Notes under the pieces: generated by a model
Seen by the model: the letters and a program-made list of their open reading frames with translations, nothing else
Told to the model about the DNA's origin: nothing
The model's database searches: none
Part shown: piece by piece, positions 54,880-64,000 of the stretch
Layout of the letters: every line of letters begins with the position of its first letter
How positions within the stretch are numbered: the stretch's first letter is position 1
Source of the DNA: Rhodopirellula sp. P2
Lineage (GTDB): Bacteria > Planctomycetota > Planctomycetia > Pirellulales > Pirellulaceae
Reading direction: 5' to 3'
NCBI RefSeq assembly: GCF_028768465.1
Contig: NZ_CP118225.1
Coordinates: forward strand, 5,065,001 to 5,129,000
Length of the DNA stretch: 64,000 nucleotides
Made by a program: the position numbers and the translations under genes

Positions 54880-55003
54880 CGCTGCTAAACTTGCAAGCTT
54901 GCAGCCCAGGGGATGAAGGTTGATCTTCGGCCGCGCCTTGCAATCGCCATGAGATCTGGACCAGTCATGGTCTTTTGCCTTCCATCCCCCGTATAATCGT
55001 GGC

Positions 55004-57322
55004 ATGAAAGATCATCGGTTCATCTTGCGTGGTTTCCGGTTCCGGGGAGGCTCCGTCTGGGAGCAACCGCTGTGGTGTTTGCTGCTTGGACTGCTGGCGT
55101 TGACACCGCTTCGCATCGGTTGGGGCCAAGCGGCCGATTCACCACAAACCGGGGTGTTGATCAACGTTCCGTCGCCTTTGACCAGCCGCGACGTGGATCA
55201 AATATTGGCTCGGCTGTCGCAATTGGCCGTCGCCTCCAAACGCGGTGACGCACTGGACAGCGGCCGAGCCACGGTGGTCTTGCGGCTCAGCTCGGCTGCC
55301 GCTGGCCTCACCGCTGGCGTTTCTCGACAATCCGCTAGCAACGAAGAGCGATCAACTGATGTTCCGCCATCCGCCGCCGGAGCCACTGAGTTCGAGGACG
55401 CTCTGAAGCTCGCTCGGACGATCTCCAGTGCGGAGCTCAATCGCGTCCGGGTGGTTGCCTGGATCGATGGCGCCATCAGCGGGCACGACGTGCTGCTCCC
55501 GCTGGCTTCCGAAACGCTCCTGGTCTCTGCCTCGAGTTCACTCAGCGATGCCGGCCGATTTGAGGCTCAGCCCGATGAGACCATCGCGGTGCTGTACCAG
55601 TCCATCGCTCGCCGCCGGGCCTTGGTTCCTCCCGAGCTGGTGGACGGGTTGGTGGATTCCGGCCAAGAGGTCGCGAAAGTCAACCTGATCGACGGCGAAT
55701 CCAGTTTTCTGGCGGGAGCAGCCCTGCAAACCGCTCGCGCAAACGGTCGCGTCGTGTCCGAAACCACTCTGGCTGGCGCGGGCGAGCCCCTGGTGCTGGA
55801 CGCAAACCAACTTCGACAGATTCGTGCGGCAGCGGCAATCGTTGACACCGAAGAATCCGTCGCCGACTGGCTCGAACTGGCCCGCCTGCAAAGCGAGGAT
55901 TCGCGATCCATGAACCAAGCCGTCGGACGCCTGATTCGCGTGACTGGCAACGTCACCGGGTCCCGCGTCCGCCGATGGCAGAGCAATCTGGCCGCCACGA
56001 TCGACTCGCCGGATGTGAACACCTGGTTGGTCGCCATCGATTCGCCCGGCGGCAACCTGAATCGCAGCGCTTCTCTGGCTGCGACGCTTGCTGATCCCGG
56101 TCCCGTCATCCAGGCCGTCGGTGGCCTCGTCACCGGCGAAGCACGCGGGGACGCAGCACTGATCGCACTCGCCTGCCAACCGTTGCTGATGTCACCCGAA
56201 GCCACCATCGGTGGAAGCGGCGCAGACGCGATGTCACCCGCCGATGTGCGGCGGCAGTCGGAGTTGATCACTCTGGTCGCGGAATCCACCGGTCGCAGCG
56301 TCGCTCTGCTTCGCGGGTTGCTGGACCCTTCCATTTCAGTGCATCGATACGTTCATCGCCGAACGGGCCGAGTCCGATACACCACATCGGAACAAATTCG
56401 CCAAGAAAAGAGTCCCGACCAAGACTCCGACGCCCCAGACGCCAACGCTGAAAACCCAGCTGTGGAAGACAACGCGAGTGACTGGCAACGGATGGAAAAG
56501 ATCGAATTGGCCGCCGGCCTGAACGCTTCCCAAGCAATGGAACTGGGGCTGGCCGACGGCATCGCCCCTTCGTTGCAGGAAGCGTCCGCAGCAATCGGTT
56601 TGTCGGCCGTGCCACCTGAATTGTCCGACCGCGGGCTGGTCCGCTGGGTCGAGCGTCTGGGAAGCCAAACGGGGCTCGCAGTGACCCTGCTGGTGATTGG
56701 ATTCATGATGCTTTCGATCGAAGCCAGCGCACCCGGCCTGGGCCTGCCCGGCTTCATCTCGATGGTCTGTTTCGCGTTCTTCTTTTGGATCAAGTACCTG
56801 GCGGGGACCGCGGAGTGGGCCGAACTGCTCGCCTTCGGATTGGGGCTGGCATGCATTGGGATTGAGCTTTTCGTGCTGCCAGGCTTTGGTATTTTTGGTG
56901 TGGGCGGCCTGATCCTGACTTCGATCGGCGTGATGCTGATGAGCCAAACGTTTGTTGTCCCTCAGAATGCCTACCAACTCGGTGAACTGACTCGAGGTCT
57001 TTGGGTGGCGCTGGGAGGTCTGGGCGGGTGCGTGCTGGGAATGATCCTGGTCCGGATGTACCTGCCTCAAGCGGCGCTCGCGACCGGGTTGTCCATGGGA
57101 GTTCCTGAAGCCCACCTCGATGAATCCGAGCGATTGACACACTACGACGACCTGCTCGGCCAAACCGGAGAAGCCACCACCCCGCTGCGTCCCAGCGGCA
57201 AGGCGAAGTTCGGCGAGACAATCGTCCCGGTCGTCAGCGATGCCACCGCGATTGACGCGGGACAGTCCATTCGGGTCATCCAGGTTCTTGGGAACCGAAT
57301 CACCGTCGAGGCGGTGGATTGA
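55004..57322 (+). CDS. NfeD/ClpP-class membrane protein, probably protease-dead
   Basis: This 772-residue protein has a signal segment (WCLLLGLLALTPLRIGWG), a long region with two crotonase/ClpP-like folds, then four or five membrane helices (from about residue 555) and a C-terminal soluble domain, the plan of the long NfeD (stomatin operon partner) proteins. The second ClpP-like module has WLVAIDSPGGNLNRSASLAA and LIALACQPLLMSPEATIGGS. In archaeal 1510-N the Ser-Lys dyad lies in ASAG and a later Lys; here the aligned residues are Gly382 (in Arg-Gly-Asp) and an Ile, so proteolysis is unlikely. It overlaps the next gene's start by one base. Confidence 0.82.
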   Translation: MKDHRFILRGFRFRGGSVWEQPLWCLLLGLLALTPLRIGWGQAADSPQTGVLINVPSPLTSRDVDQILARLSQLAVASKRGDALDSGRATVVLRLSSAAAGLTAGVSRQSASNEERSTDVPPSAAGATEFEDALKLARTISSAELNRVRVVAWIDGAISGHDVLLPLASETLLVSASSSLSDAGRFEAQPDETIAVLYQSIARRRALVPPELVDGLVDSGQEVAKVNLIDGESSFLAGAALQTARANGRVVSETTLAGAGEPLVLDANQLRQIRAAAAIVDTEESVADWLELARLQSEDSRSMNQAVGRLIRVTGNVTGSRVRRWQSNLAATIDSPDVNTWLVAIDSPGGNLNRSASLAATLADPGPVIQAVGGLVTGEARGDAALIALACQPLLMSPEATIGGSGADAMSPADVRRQSELITLVAESTGRSVALLRGLLDPSISVHRYVHRRTGRVRYTTSEQIRQEKSPDQDSDAPDANAENPAVEDNASDWQRMEKIELAAGLNASQAMELGLADGIAPSLQEASAAIGLSAVPPELSDRGLVRWVERLGSQTGLAVTLLVIGFMMLSIEASAPGLGLPGFISMVCFAFFFWIKYLAGTAEWAELLAFGLGLACIGIELFVLPGFGIFGVGGLILTSIGVMLMSQTFVVPQNAYQLGELTRGLWVALGGLGGCVLGMILVRMYLPQAALATGLSMGVPEAHLDESERLTHYDDLLGQTGEATTPLRPSGKAKFGETIVPVVSDATAIDAGQSIRVIQVLGNRITVEAVD

Positions 57323-57924
57323 TGCCTGTTCTCTACACGATTGGACTGCTGGTTCTCTTCCTCACGCTGGTGATCGCCGAGATCATCGTGCCCAGCGGCG
57401 GGCTGCTGAGCCTATTCGCGATTGCCGCCGCGATCACCGCGGTGCTGATCGCGTTCACCGTCAGCCTGAATTTCGGGCTGGCAGTCGTCCTGGGACTGCT
57501 GGTGCTCACTCCCATTCTGCTCAGCATCGTGCTGCGACTGTGGCCACAAACCGGCGTCGGCAAAGAAATCCTGAACCGCCGCGGCACGAATTCAGAAAGT
57601 TCCGTACCGATCGCCACGGCCCCCGACGGAACCCCCTTGAGCGAACTGGTGGGACGCTACGGCGTCGCTGCCTCGGACTTGTTGCCCGCGGGGCGAGTCG
57701 TTGTCGACGATCACAAAGTCGACGCCGTCAGCACCGGCATGCCCATCGACCGCGGGCAGCCCATCAAGGTCGTCCGGGTCCAAGCAGGAAAACTGCAAGT
57801 GCGATCGGCAAGCACCGAAGAGAGCCACGCCCAACCACAATCTGTGCCCGCGAACGGTTTGCCAGGCGACACGGACTCCGCCAAAACGCTGGATGAAGTC
57901 AATCTAGACGACCTGGAAATCTAG
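57322..57924 (+). CDS. NfeD-like short protein (OB-fold partner)
   Basis: This 200-residue membrane protein has two or three helices (about residues 4-18, 23-45 and 50-75, YTIGLLVLFLTLVIAEIIVP, FAIAAAITAVLIAFTVSLNF) and then a soluble beta-barrel with LVGRYGVAASDLLPAGRVVV and VSTGMPIDRGQPIKVVRVQA, the pattern of the NfeD C-terminal OB domain. Such short NfeD proteins are associated with stomatin/flotillin and with the long NfeD. The ATG at 57322 shares its first base with the previous stop (TGATG), so translation is coupled. No stomatin gene is in the window. Confidence 0.85.
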   Translation: MPVLYTIGLLVLFLTLVIAEIIVPSGGLLSLFAIAAAITAVLIAFTVSLNFGLAVVLGLLVLTPILLSIVLRLWPQTGVGKEILNRRGTNSESSVPIATAPDGTPLSELVGRYGVAASDLLPAGRVVVDDHKVDAVSTGMPIDRGQPIKVVRVQAGKLQVRSASTEESHAQPQSVPANGLPGDTDSAKTLDEVNLDDLEI

Positions 57925-57981
57925 GCCTTTGCTGTTGCCGCCGCGTCTCCGAATCAGCGGGGACCTCTGTGACGCCAACGC

Positions 57982-58013
57982 AAAAAAAAACGGCACCCCG
58001 AAGGATGCCGTTT
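57982..58013 (-). terminator. Rho-independent terminator of the DUF1559 gene
   Basis: An 8-bp stem AAACGGCA/TGCCGTTT with a loop of about 10 nt is followed on the minus strand by nine T residues. It lies about 30 bp downstream of the leftward DUF1559 stop codon. Confidence 0.82.
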
Positions 58014-58040
58014 CGTTTGAACTAGCGAACAAACCGTCTC

Positions 58041-59270
58041 TTAATTTTCTTCGTCGCTGTAGACGTACTCAGGGAAAGGAACATTGCTGCTCTTGCCACG
58101 AGGTGTCAGCAAGGCTTGGTAAGCCCGATAATCAATGCCAGCTGTAATGAACCGGGTTCCGCCGTCAGCCATCGCAACGTTCACACCGTCGACGTGAGCC
58201 GAAGAGGGACGAGCAATTTGAGCAGCGTTGGTGGCGGTCATCTGCAGATTGAAGATCTCATCCGAGATCGAAGTGCCACCACCGTTGATCCGATAGAAAC
58301 CAACCACTGCAGCGGGAACTTGAGGGGAACCAGTTCCATTCTTGTTCCAGAATGAAGCCAGAGCGGCATCCGAGTTCTTCGGGTCAGCGTAATGCCACAC
58401 CATGCCGTTTACGTAACGAGCGTTTTCAACCGAAAACACCACGTCGTTGTGAGCTGGATCAGCCAATGTCACGTTGCTGGCGTTGATGAATCCAGCACGA
58501 CTCCAAGGAAGTGCTTGAACGCTTTCGGCGAACAACATCGTGTTACCAGCACCGTCTTTGAAGTCGTCCAACCGAACCTTGGGACCTTCATACTCATGGA
58601 TGCCATCGCCACGCGAGTTGATGCTCGTCACGTTGTACTTGCAGTTGAACGCGCCATTGGCTCGGTTCTGAGACTCAGCGAAAATGCTGGATCCAGAAGG
58701 AGCGGCCAAGAAACCAGATGGCCCCGTGGAATGGCACAGGCCGTTGTTGGCGATGTAACTGTTCTTCGCGTAGTCGCCAACGGCAACGGGATTGCTGGGG
58801 CACTGCATCAGCGCCAAGTTAGGAGCGGCCAAGGAGTGAAAACCATCGCCAGAGGCACCGCTGGTGGCTTCGTGCTCGGCACCCGACACATTGGTGTGAA
58901 GGATCGGGTAACGATCCTCACTCCAGTGTTCGTAAGTGGGTTGTGCGTCGAGCCATGGCAACAACGCAACTGCCCAGGTCCCAATCTTCATGTGAGGAGC
59001 GAGTGCCGCCCCCGAGTTGCTTGGATCCGATGGATCGATGTAGCTGTCGTGACGACCGAAGCTTTGAACGTAACCGGGCAGTTCGCCCTTTGAGTTTGCG
59101 TACTGGATCGCCGCCAGCGAGAGGTTCTTGATTTGGGTGCTGCACTGATTGCGGCGGGCGGTTTCCCGTGCCGCGTTGACAGCTGGAATCAGCAGTCCCA
59201 TCAGGATGCCGATGATGGCAATCACCACCAACAATTCGACGAGAGTGAAACCGGACGGTTTGGTTTTCAT
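58041..59270 (-). CDS. DUF1559 prepilin-like secreted protein
   Basis: This 409-residue protein starts with a type IV prepilin-like leader and N-methylation helix: SGFTLVELLVVIAIIGILMG after a short basic segment, followed by LIPAVNAARETARRNQC. The body is the DUF1559 beta-rich domain, and near the end is the H-X9-DG motif (SAHVDGVNVAMADGG) used to recognise the family. Such proteins are very abundant in planctomycetes, and a pseudopilin role or surface display is inferred. The start at 59270 is placed at the leader peptide; a longer frame upstream has no better signal. A terminator follows the gene. Confidence 0.92.
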   Translation of the reverse strand: MKTKPSGFTLVELLVVIAIIGILMGLLIPAVNAARETARRNQCSTQIKNLSLAAIQYANSKGELPGYVQSFGRHDSYIDPSDPSNSGAALAPHMKIGTWAVALLPWLDAQPTYEHWSEDRYPILHTNVSGAEHEATSGASGDGFHSLAAPNLALMQCPSNPVAVGDYAKNSYIANNGLCHSTGPSGFLAAPSGSSIFAESQNRANGAFNCKYNVTSINSRGDGIHEYEGPKVRLDDFKDGAGNTMLFAESVQALPWSRAGFINASNVTLADPAHNDVVFSVENARYVNGMVWHYADPKNSDAALASFWNKNGTGSPQVPAAVVGFYRINGGGTSISDEIFNLQMTATNAAQIARPSSAHVDGVNVAMADGGTRFITAGIDYRAYQALLTPRGKSSNVPFPEYVYSDEEN

Positions 59271-59820
59271 GGCGGTGTCCAAAGGCGAGGAGAAAAGAGA
59301 CGACGCGATCCGGCAGTCGCCGGTCTGTTCGATCGCTAGCGTTTCCATTATTCCAGGCGCACCAAGGAATTGCAACTCAGAACCCCTTCCGGGCACTTGT
59401 GTGGGTCTCGAAAGCACCATCTGGTGCGGATCAACTCAACTTTTCCGGCTCCCATCGCCCCCGTGAGTGCCTTTCTGGCAGCTTGGACGCCAATCGATCA
59501 ACGAATTCGCCCGGAACCAATCCCCCCCCAAATGCGAGACGTTCTCAAAACGACGTCGATTCGCTTGGAAGAATCGAGGCTGTTTCACAGCCGATCCAAG
59601 GGAAGGGCCGAAGATTTCCGGACTGGAACCGCCATGACACAATCCCATTTGCAAGCATTGTCGAGCTGGACATTTTGGCGGATTGGACCAAGGGATCACG
59701 AATGTCGCGCTCGCGAAGGCATTGCGATGGCATTGAGAAGCCACTGCGAAGGCGCCTGAACGCCGCTCCCGCCGCACCAATTGTCGACGGAACGTCGACG
59801 TTTTTGCGGTGCTGAATCGG
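59271..59820. other. Intergenic region without a recognised gene
   Basis: About 550 bp lie between the start of the DUF1559 gene and the end of the small membrane-protein gene, both on the minus strand. Open frames of 100-140 codons occur on both strands, but none has a plausible product. The part next to 59270 presumably holds the DUF1559 promoter. I see no terminator or RNA element. Confidence 0.5.
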
Positions 59821-60558
59821 TCAAAATCCGCCTTGATCGACAGCGGCTGTCAACTCACGCTTCAGGATCTCGTCGATCGGTTTGCGTTCAAAGAATTGAT
59901 CGGCAAGATCATCGCGGTCACCAACCAACTTGGCGCGCCCTACCACATCCCGAATCTCGTCTGCAGCAAGCGGTTGCTTCAGGACTCGCCCCAGCGGATG
60001 CGTGGTGTCAACTTGCGTGGTCGGCAACAAAACATCGTTGACATCAATGACCGTCGCTTTGCCGCGTTCAATGGCACGACGCAACCGAGAGATTTGCTTC
60101 AGCCCGTCGTCACGTTCCCCCTCATCAAAGTTGTCTTGAATGAACGCATCGATCACGTCGAGTTCCCCGTACTGAGGAATCGGCAAACGCACCAACCGCT
60201 GCATCACCGCGGACGCTCTCTCTGGAGGGTAATCCTCCGCCCGCATCTCTTTGATCGTTGCTTCCAACTGCTCGATGACGGACTTCTTTTCATCCGGTGG
60301 CAACAGACTCTGCTCGATGACGTCGACATACCCGACCAATGTTCGGACAGCGACCTCCGTTCGTTTCTGAAACAGCACCCAAGTGGTGACGCCACAGAAC
60401 ACGAACGACACGATTCCCATCAGCAACGTGCATGCAATCGCGATCGGCATGCATCCCGGCTCTTGCTGTTCGGGCGTGCTCGTCGTCGGCGAACCAGATT
60501 CAGCACCGGCATCGGACGGGTCCGATGCCGGTGAGTTTTCATCGTTGGTGGAACTCAC
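59821..60558 (-). CDS. Single-pass membrane protein of unknown function
   Basis: This 245-residue protein has a low-complexity, Ser/Pro-rich cytoplasmic N terminus, one membrane helix at about residues 38-60 ([20 protein letters not shown]) and a helical, charged C-terminal domain ([58 protein letters not shown]). No family is recognised. It starts with GTG that overlaps the greA stop (GTGA), so its translation is likely coupled to that of greA, hinting at a shared transcript, though not necessarily a shared function. Confidence 0.7.
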   Translation of the reverse strand: MSSTNDENSPASDPSDAGAESGSPTTSTPEQQEPGCMPIAIACTLLMGIVSFVFCGVTTWVLFQKRTEVAVRTLVGYVDVIEQSLLPPDEKKSVIEQLEATIKEMRAEDYPPERASAVMQRLVRLPIPQYGELDVIDAFIQDNFDEGERDDGLKQISRLRRAIERGKATVIDVNDVLLPTTQVDTTHPLGRVLKQPLAADEIRDVVGRAKLVGDRDDLADQFFERKPIDEILKRELTAAVDQGGF

Positions 60559-61034
60559 AGGTTGAATTCAATCTTCAGGATTTTGAATTTCAACTTCCCG
60601 GCCGGGACATCGACCTCTGCCACTTCACCAACCTTCTTGCCGACCAAGCCTTGGCCGAACGGACTGGTCACCAAAATCTTGCCGCTGTCATAATCCTCAT
60701 CGCCAGCGCCCACCAAGGTGAACTGTTCTTCGTCGCCATACGCGACGTCTTCTACCGTCACGGTGCAGCCAAACACAACTTCGTCTTTGGGCAACGACGA
60801 GACATCAATGATCGACGCCCGCGCGATCTTGTCACGCAGTTCGTTGATCTTGGCCATCAACATTCCCTGGTTCTCGCGTTGAGCGTGATACTCCGCGTTC
60901 TCTTTCAAGTCACCTTCTTCGCGAGCCTCTGCGATTTTCTGCACGATCATCGGCATTTCGTCATTTTCCATGCGACTGATCTCGGCCTTGATCTTGTTGT
61001 AGCCCTCTCGGGTCATTGGCACCAATTCGACCAT
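60555..61034 (-). CDS. greA: Transcription elongation factor GreA
   Basis: This 159-residue protein has the N-terminal antiparallel coiled coil with the functional acidic tip and the conserved [16 protein letters not shown] segment, and the C-terminal FKBP-like domain ([40 protein letters not shown]). GreA inserts its coiled coil into the RNA polymerase secondary channel and stimulates cleavage of backtracked transcripts. The length is normal. It is the first gene of a leftward pair with the GTG-started membrane protein. Confidence 0.96.
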   Translation of the reverse strand: MVELVPMTREGYNKIKAEISRMENDEMPMIVQKIAEAREEGDLKENAEYHAQRENQGMLMAKINELRDKIARASIIDVSSLPKDEVVFGCTVTVEDVAYGDEEQFTLVGAGDEDYDSGKILVTSPFGQGLVGKKVGEVAEVDVPAGKLKFKILKIEFNL

Positions 61035-61066
61035 TTCGCGATCCTACGTGTGTTTGGCTGGAGACA

Positions 61067-61100
61067 TAAAAAAAGAAACCTTCCCCGAGGGAAAGGTTCG
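61067..61100 (-). terminator. Rho-independent terminator between yacG and greA
   Basis: A stem with arms AACCTTTCCC and GGGGAAGGTT (minus strand) and a U-tract of seven T residues lies between yacG and greA. One imperfect pair is G-U in the minus transcript but C-A in the plus, which fits termination of the leftward yacG transcript. Confidence 0.75.
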
Positions 61101-61206
61101 TTCGCAATCCCGAATTGTCGGCCAGTCTGATTGAAAAGTCCAGTCCCAGTAGCCTCCTGATCTGCAATCACACGCTTCCAGGCAAAGCCTGAACAAAGAA
61201 GACGCC

Positions 61207-61455
61207 TCAATCCTCAAATCGATACGACCGCCCCATCTCTTGTTCCGGGCTGGGCTGAGGCGAATCGCGGTCATCCAAGTACTCCACCGGCGCATCACCC
61301 GGCTCACCTTCATGCGGCAATCCAATCTCCTCGTTCATCCAACGTCCCAAATCAATCAGCTGGCACCGCTTGGAACAAAACGGCATCGCAGGCGTCTCAT
61401 CCGAAAGAAAACGGCGACGGCAGGTGGGGCAATGGACTTTGACGGGCGGCTGCAT
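61207..61455 (-). CDS. yacG: YacG-type zinc protein (DNA gyrase inhibitor family)
   Basis: This small protein of 82 residues has the four-cysteine zinc site of YacG: VHCPTCRRRF and FCSKRCQLIDLGRWMNEEIG, in which the Cys-X2-Cys and Cys-X3-Cys pairs bind Zn2+. E. coli YacG binds GyrB and inhibits gyrase. The C-terminal tail is acidic, and the length is slightly longer than the E. coli protein. A terminator follows it, before greA. Confidence 0.93.
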   Translation of the reverse strand: MQPPVKVHCPTCRRRFLSDETPAMPFCSKRCQLIDLGRWMNEEIGLPHEGEPGDAPVEYLDDRDSPQPSPEQEMGRSYRFED

Positions 61456-61766
61456 CGGAGGATCCTCGTGAATCGGGGTGGTCGTTCAGCATCAGTGTTT
61501 CAAGCCACAAGCCTCCTTCTGTGCCGGAAAGGGACTCCTTCCGCAGGAGGGCTTGCTACAATCGCCTCAGGCGATGCTCGGTGGAATTTCAGGCTCATTT
61601 TGGCGAGGTTCAATCGACCAAACTCGAATTCCAATCCAGCCAAACGTTCCACCGCATCGCCGTCGTCAACCAAACTGGCTTTCCTACGTCCTTTCGTCAA
61701 GCTCGTCCGATGCAATCCAACTGCCATCGCCTCCACAGCCACCTGCTGGACTGCCGACCGAACCAG

Positions 61767-62942
61767 ATGTCGCGTTCTGCGCCCTCGTGTGGATCAACGA
61801 GCTTGAACAGCATCCGTCTTTTCTGGTTGATCACGGCCATCGCGTTGCTGGCGACATCCCCGCTTTCAGAACTGCCCGCCCAAACGTTGCTCGCCGCCGA
61901 CGATCCTTCCGAACAACCGTCAGCCGACACGCCGCAAGCGACTCGCTATTCCGCCAGTGTCGAAGCCAAGGCGGAAAAGATTCTGCAAGAAGCGGGCCTG
62001 CGGCGTAGCGGTCGGTCGCTCATCGCGAATGAGTCCGCTGAAATCGCTCGAGCAATGACTGCGCTCTCCAAGCAACGACGTGAATTGACGCTGGAACAAA
62101 AGGAACTGGACGGTCTGCTCGCTCAAGTCCAGCAGATCAACGACCAAATCCGCAACCTGGAAACCCAAGACGGGGAACTGAATCTGCAATTGGCGCGTGT
62201 CGCCGGAAACGACGTCGCGTCCAACAATCGAATCGTGGCTTTGATCAACGCCAACCGAACTCGTGTCGGCCAGTTTCGATCCCAACGAACCAAAACCCAA
62301 GAACTCGCCAATCAACAACGCTCGGAGTTGAACTCGAAAGAGGCCGCCTACGCCGAGTCCGTGTTTCAAATCCGCAAGGACTTGAACGCCATGCGCGCTT
62401 CAATCTCCGAAAAGTTAGAAGCCGCCCAGGTTAAAATCGCGATCCAGGTCATGGCTGCGAATCAAGGGATCCCGGCATCGATCTCGGCAGAGGACATCCT
62501 GCAAACGATCGAACTTCGACTGGCAAAGATCGAACAAGAGGTTTTCTCCGAATCGATCCCGTTGGAAATTGAACGCAACGGTTCGCTGTACGTGACCGTC
62601 AGCGTCAACAATCAACCAGTGCGTATGATCGTTGACAGCGGTGCCACGTTGGTGACGTTGCCCGCAGAAATCGCGAAAGCACTTCAAATCGAAATCCCGA
62701 CCGATGCTCCGCTGTTGCGGTTGGTGATGGCGAACGGCGACGAGATCTCAGCCAAACGCGTCAAGTTGGACTCCGTCCGTGTCGGACAATTCGAAGCCAA
62801 AGAGGTGTCGTGTGCGGTCTTGGAACCGATCGCGTCCCGAGCGGATCCAATGCTGGGAATGAGCTACCTCGGCGAATTCAAATTTGAAATCGATGCCGCT
62901 CAAAAAAGCTTGAGCATGCTGCGGGTCGAGACGTCGCCCTGA
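61767..62942 (+). CDS. Secreted retropepsin-like aspartic protease with coiled coil
   Basis: This protein of about 391 residues has a signal segment (RLFWLITAIALLATSPLSEL), a long coiled coil (about residues 100-240: LSKQRRELTLEQKELDGLLA, DQIRNLETQDGELNLQLARV) and a retropepsin-like domain at the C terminus with the catalytic Asp290 in MIVDSGATLVTLPAEIAKAL, then DEISAKRVKLDSVRVGQFEA and MLGMSYLGEFKFEID, the usual DSGA/G-A-type pattern of single-lobe clan AA proteases. Such enzymes dimerise to be active. The start is uncertain: ATG at 61710 or 61767, the second placing the signal peptide nearer the N terminus. The gene is monocistronic. Confidence 0.8.
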   Translation: MSRSAPSCGSTSLNSIRLFWLITAIALLATSPLSELPAQTLLAADDPSEQPSADTPQATRYSASVEAKAEKILQEAGLRRSGRSLIANESAEIARAMTALSKQRRELTLEQKELDGLLAQVQQINDQIRNLETQDGELNLQLARVAGNDVASNNRIVALINANRTRVGQFRSQRTKTQELANQQRSELNSKEAAYAESVFQIRKDLNAMRASISEKLEAAQVKIAIQVMAANQGIPASISAEDILQTIELRLAKIEQEVFSESIPLEIERNGSLYVTVSVNNQPVRMIVDSGATLVTLPAEIAKALQIEIPTDAPLLRLVMANGDEISAKRVKLDSVRVGQFEAKEVSCAVLEPIASRADPMLGMSYLGEFKFEIDAAQKSLSMLRVETSP

Positions 62943-63080
62943 GAAACTTGCGTCGGCTCTCGCCAGCGACGACAATACTTCCCCTGCCCCGACTTCCCCT
63001 CCGAGTTCGCCCGTCGATCTCGCCCCTCCCTCCTAAAACGCTCGCGGTCGATTCGCGAACGCTTTTCCTGCCCATTGCTT

Positions 63081-64000
63081 ATGTGTACCAGGCCTCCAAT
63101 TCCGTTCGGCATGATTGCGCCGGGACTGATGCTTCTGCTTGGCTCGCTCCTTGCCTCTCCTGATGGCCACAGCGACGACACTCCCGAAGCAACGGATGCA
63201 ATCATCCCAACGCCCGTCGCCCTGACCTCGTTCGAAGACAGCGTTCGCCCGCTGTTGGTGACCTACTGCGGTGATTGCCATTCGCCCGACGACGAAGATG
63301 ACCCGGTGGGCTTCCTCCAATCGAAAACGACGGACCAGATTCAACTTCGCCGCGAAATCTGGTCGAGCGCCGCGGAACAATTGCACAACCGAACAATGCC
63401 ACCTGCCGACGTGGCTCAACCCACCGAAGCGGAACGCCTGCAACTGTCTCAGTGGATCAACCATCACCTGAACGCCACCGCCTGCGACGGTGGCGAGTTC
63501 GCCGGTCGTCCGGTCCCACGTCGACTGAACCGAGACCAATACACGCACGCGATCAACGACCTGACTGGCTTGGACTTTGATTTCGTCGAAACCTTCCCTG
63601 CCGACGGTGGCGGCGGCGAAGGCTTCAACAACAACGGCGAGACACTCTTCATGCCGCCGCTGTTGATGGAACGTTACTTGGAGGTTGCGTCCGACGTCAT
63701 CGACCAAGCCATCGTGCTGGCGCCCCGGGTCATTGAATTCGAAACGCGTGCCGGCGCATCCGACGTGAAGCATTCGTTGCTAAGCAGCACCGCCGAAACA
63801 TTCGGGCTGTGGATCCGCCTGCCTCCAGAGGTCCCTGAACAGACACAGGTCCAGGTTCGAGTCGACGGCATCGTCGCCGGGACACTGTCTCCAAACGATC
63901 GCCGTGATGGCCAACACTGGATGACCGTCTCGTTGCCAAAGGGACAGCACGTCATCGCGGTCCGCACTTCACTCGCGGATGCAGACGCAACCGATGCAGA
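63081..64000 (+). CDS. DUF1587/DUF1592-type planctomycete cytochrome c protein, 5' part
   Basis: The gene starts with ATG at 63081 and runs off the right edge after about 306 residues. A signal segment (MIAPGLMLLLGSLLASPDG) is followed by the planctomycete cytochrome c domain with a heme motif CGDCH at residues 63-67 in TYCGDCHSPDD and PPADVAQPTEAERLQLSQWI, then the start of a DUF1587 domain (RPVPRRLNRDQYTHAINDLT, with the downstream GLDFDFVETFPADGGGGEGF). The usual order then is DUF1595, DUF1592, DUF1588 and DUF1585, not visible here. Partner genes such as DUF1552 are expected beyond the edge. Confidence 0.85.
   Translation, partial: MCTRPPIPFGMIAPGLMLLLGSLLASPDGHSDDTPEATDAIIPTPVALTSFEDSVRPLLVTYCGDCHSPDDEDDPVGFLQSKTTDQIQLRREIWSSAAEQLHNRTMPPADVAQPTEAERLQLSQWINHHLNATACDGGEFAGRPVPRRLNRDQYTHAINDLTGLDFDFVETFPADGGGGEGFNNNGETLFMPPLLMERYLEVASDVIDQAIVLAPRVIEFETRAGASDVKHSLLSSTAETFGLWIRLPPEVPEQTQVQVRVDGIVAGTLSPNDRRDGQHWMTVSLPKGQHVIAVRTSLADADATDA

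Overview
The window looks like a chromosomal piece of a Rhodopirellula-type planctomycete. The evidence is a moderately GC-rich base composition together with several gene families that are typical of or confined to that phylum: PSD1/DUF1549-DUF1553, DUF1501, DUF1592-type cytochromes, DUF1559 prepilin-like proteins, DUF1598, Minf_1886, a PEP-CTERM protein, a FecR/LamG protein paired with an ECF sigma factor, and many large secreted proteins of unknown function. I saw no rRNA, tRNA, CRISPR array, phage genes or complete insertion sequence. Genus-level placement is inference from gene content.

Layout. 0-5.4 kb: the tail of an SMP-30/NHL-type propeller gene, then a leftward block (RicT-like PSP1 protein, Minf_1886 protein, secreted methyltransferase), a secreted squalene-cyclase-fold protein and a second methyltransferase. 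5.4-10.5 kb: a rightward run of two overlapping ExbD genes, a 710-residue repeat protein and a multi-PAS histidine kinase. 10.5-17.7 kb: a leftward pilus-like operon (PilM, then two single-pass proteins with striking Met/Gly/Asp tracts) ending in holA, the DNA polymerase III delta subunit. 17.9-24.4 kb: rightward genes for a giant protein possibly related to GH38, a membrane Ser/Thr kinase, a CPBP protease and a lower-GC PEP-CTERM protein. 24.5-26.3 kb: five tandem units of about 350-390 bp packed with small hairpins and carrying no convincing gene. 26.3-32.6 kb: a leftward four-gene cluster of ECF sigma factor, FecR-LamG protein, PSD1 cytochrome protein and DUF1501 protein. 32.7-41.4 kb: CvfB-like RNA-binding protein, a small conserved protein, Gfo/Idh/MocA oxidoreductase, an outer-membrane-barrel candidate with a clear terminator, a repeat protein, a glycerophosphodiesterase and a DUF1598 protein. 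42-48.8 kb: gnd, a short inverted-repeat element, several unknown proteins, an AP2-like protein and an aldo/keto reductase. 48.8-58 kb: tetraheme cytochrome, EEP-fold nuclease/phosphatase, a large membrane protein, a dicarboxylate/amino-acid symporter and an NfeD pair whose protease domain seems to lack its catalytic residues. 58-64 kb: DUF1559 protein, a small membrane protein, greA, yacG, a secreted retropepsin-like protein, and the start of a DUF1587/DUF1592-type cytochrome gene that runs off the right edge.

How the parts work together. The clearest functional units are the sigma/FecR-LamG/PSD1/DUF1501 operon (sensing plus secreted or envelope redox proteins), the pilM-type operon coupled to holA, the ExbD-ExbD-repeat protein operon and the two-gene NfeD operon. 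Four kinds of non-coding, hairpin-rich repeats sit between genes: two dispersed modules sharing sequence, one tandem array, one 137-bp inverted-repeat element and one 70-bp inverted repeat. These produce many spurious open frames on both strands. I consider the tandem hairpin array and the Met-rich pilus-like operon the least explained parts of the window.
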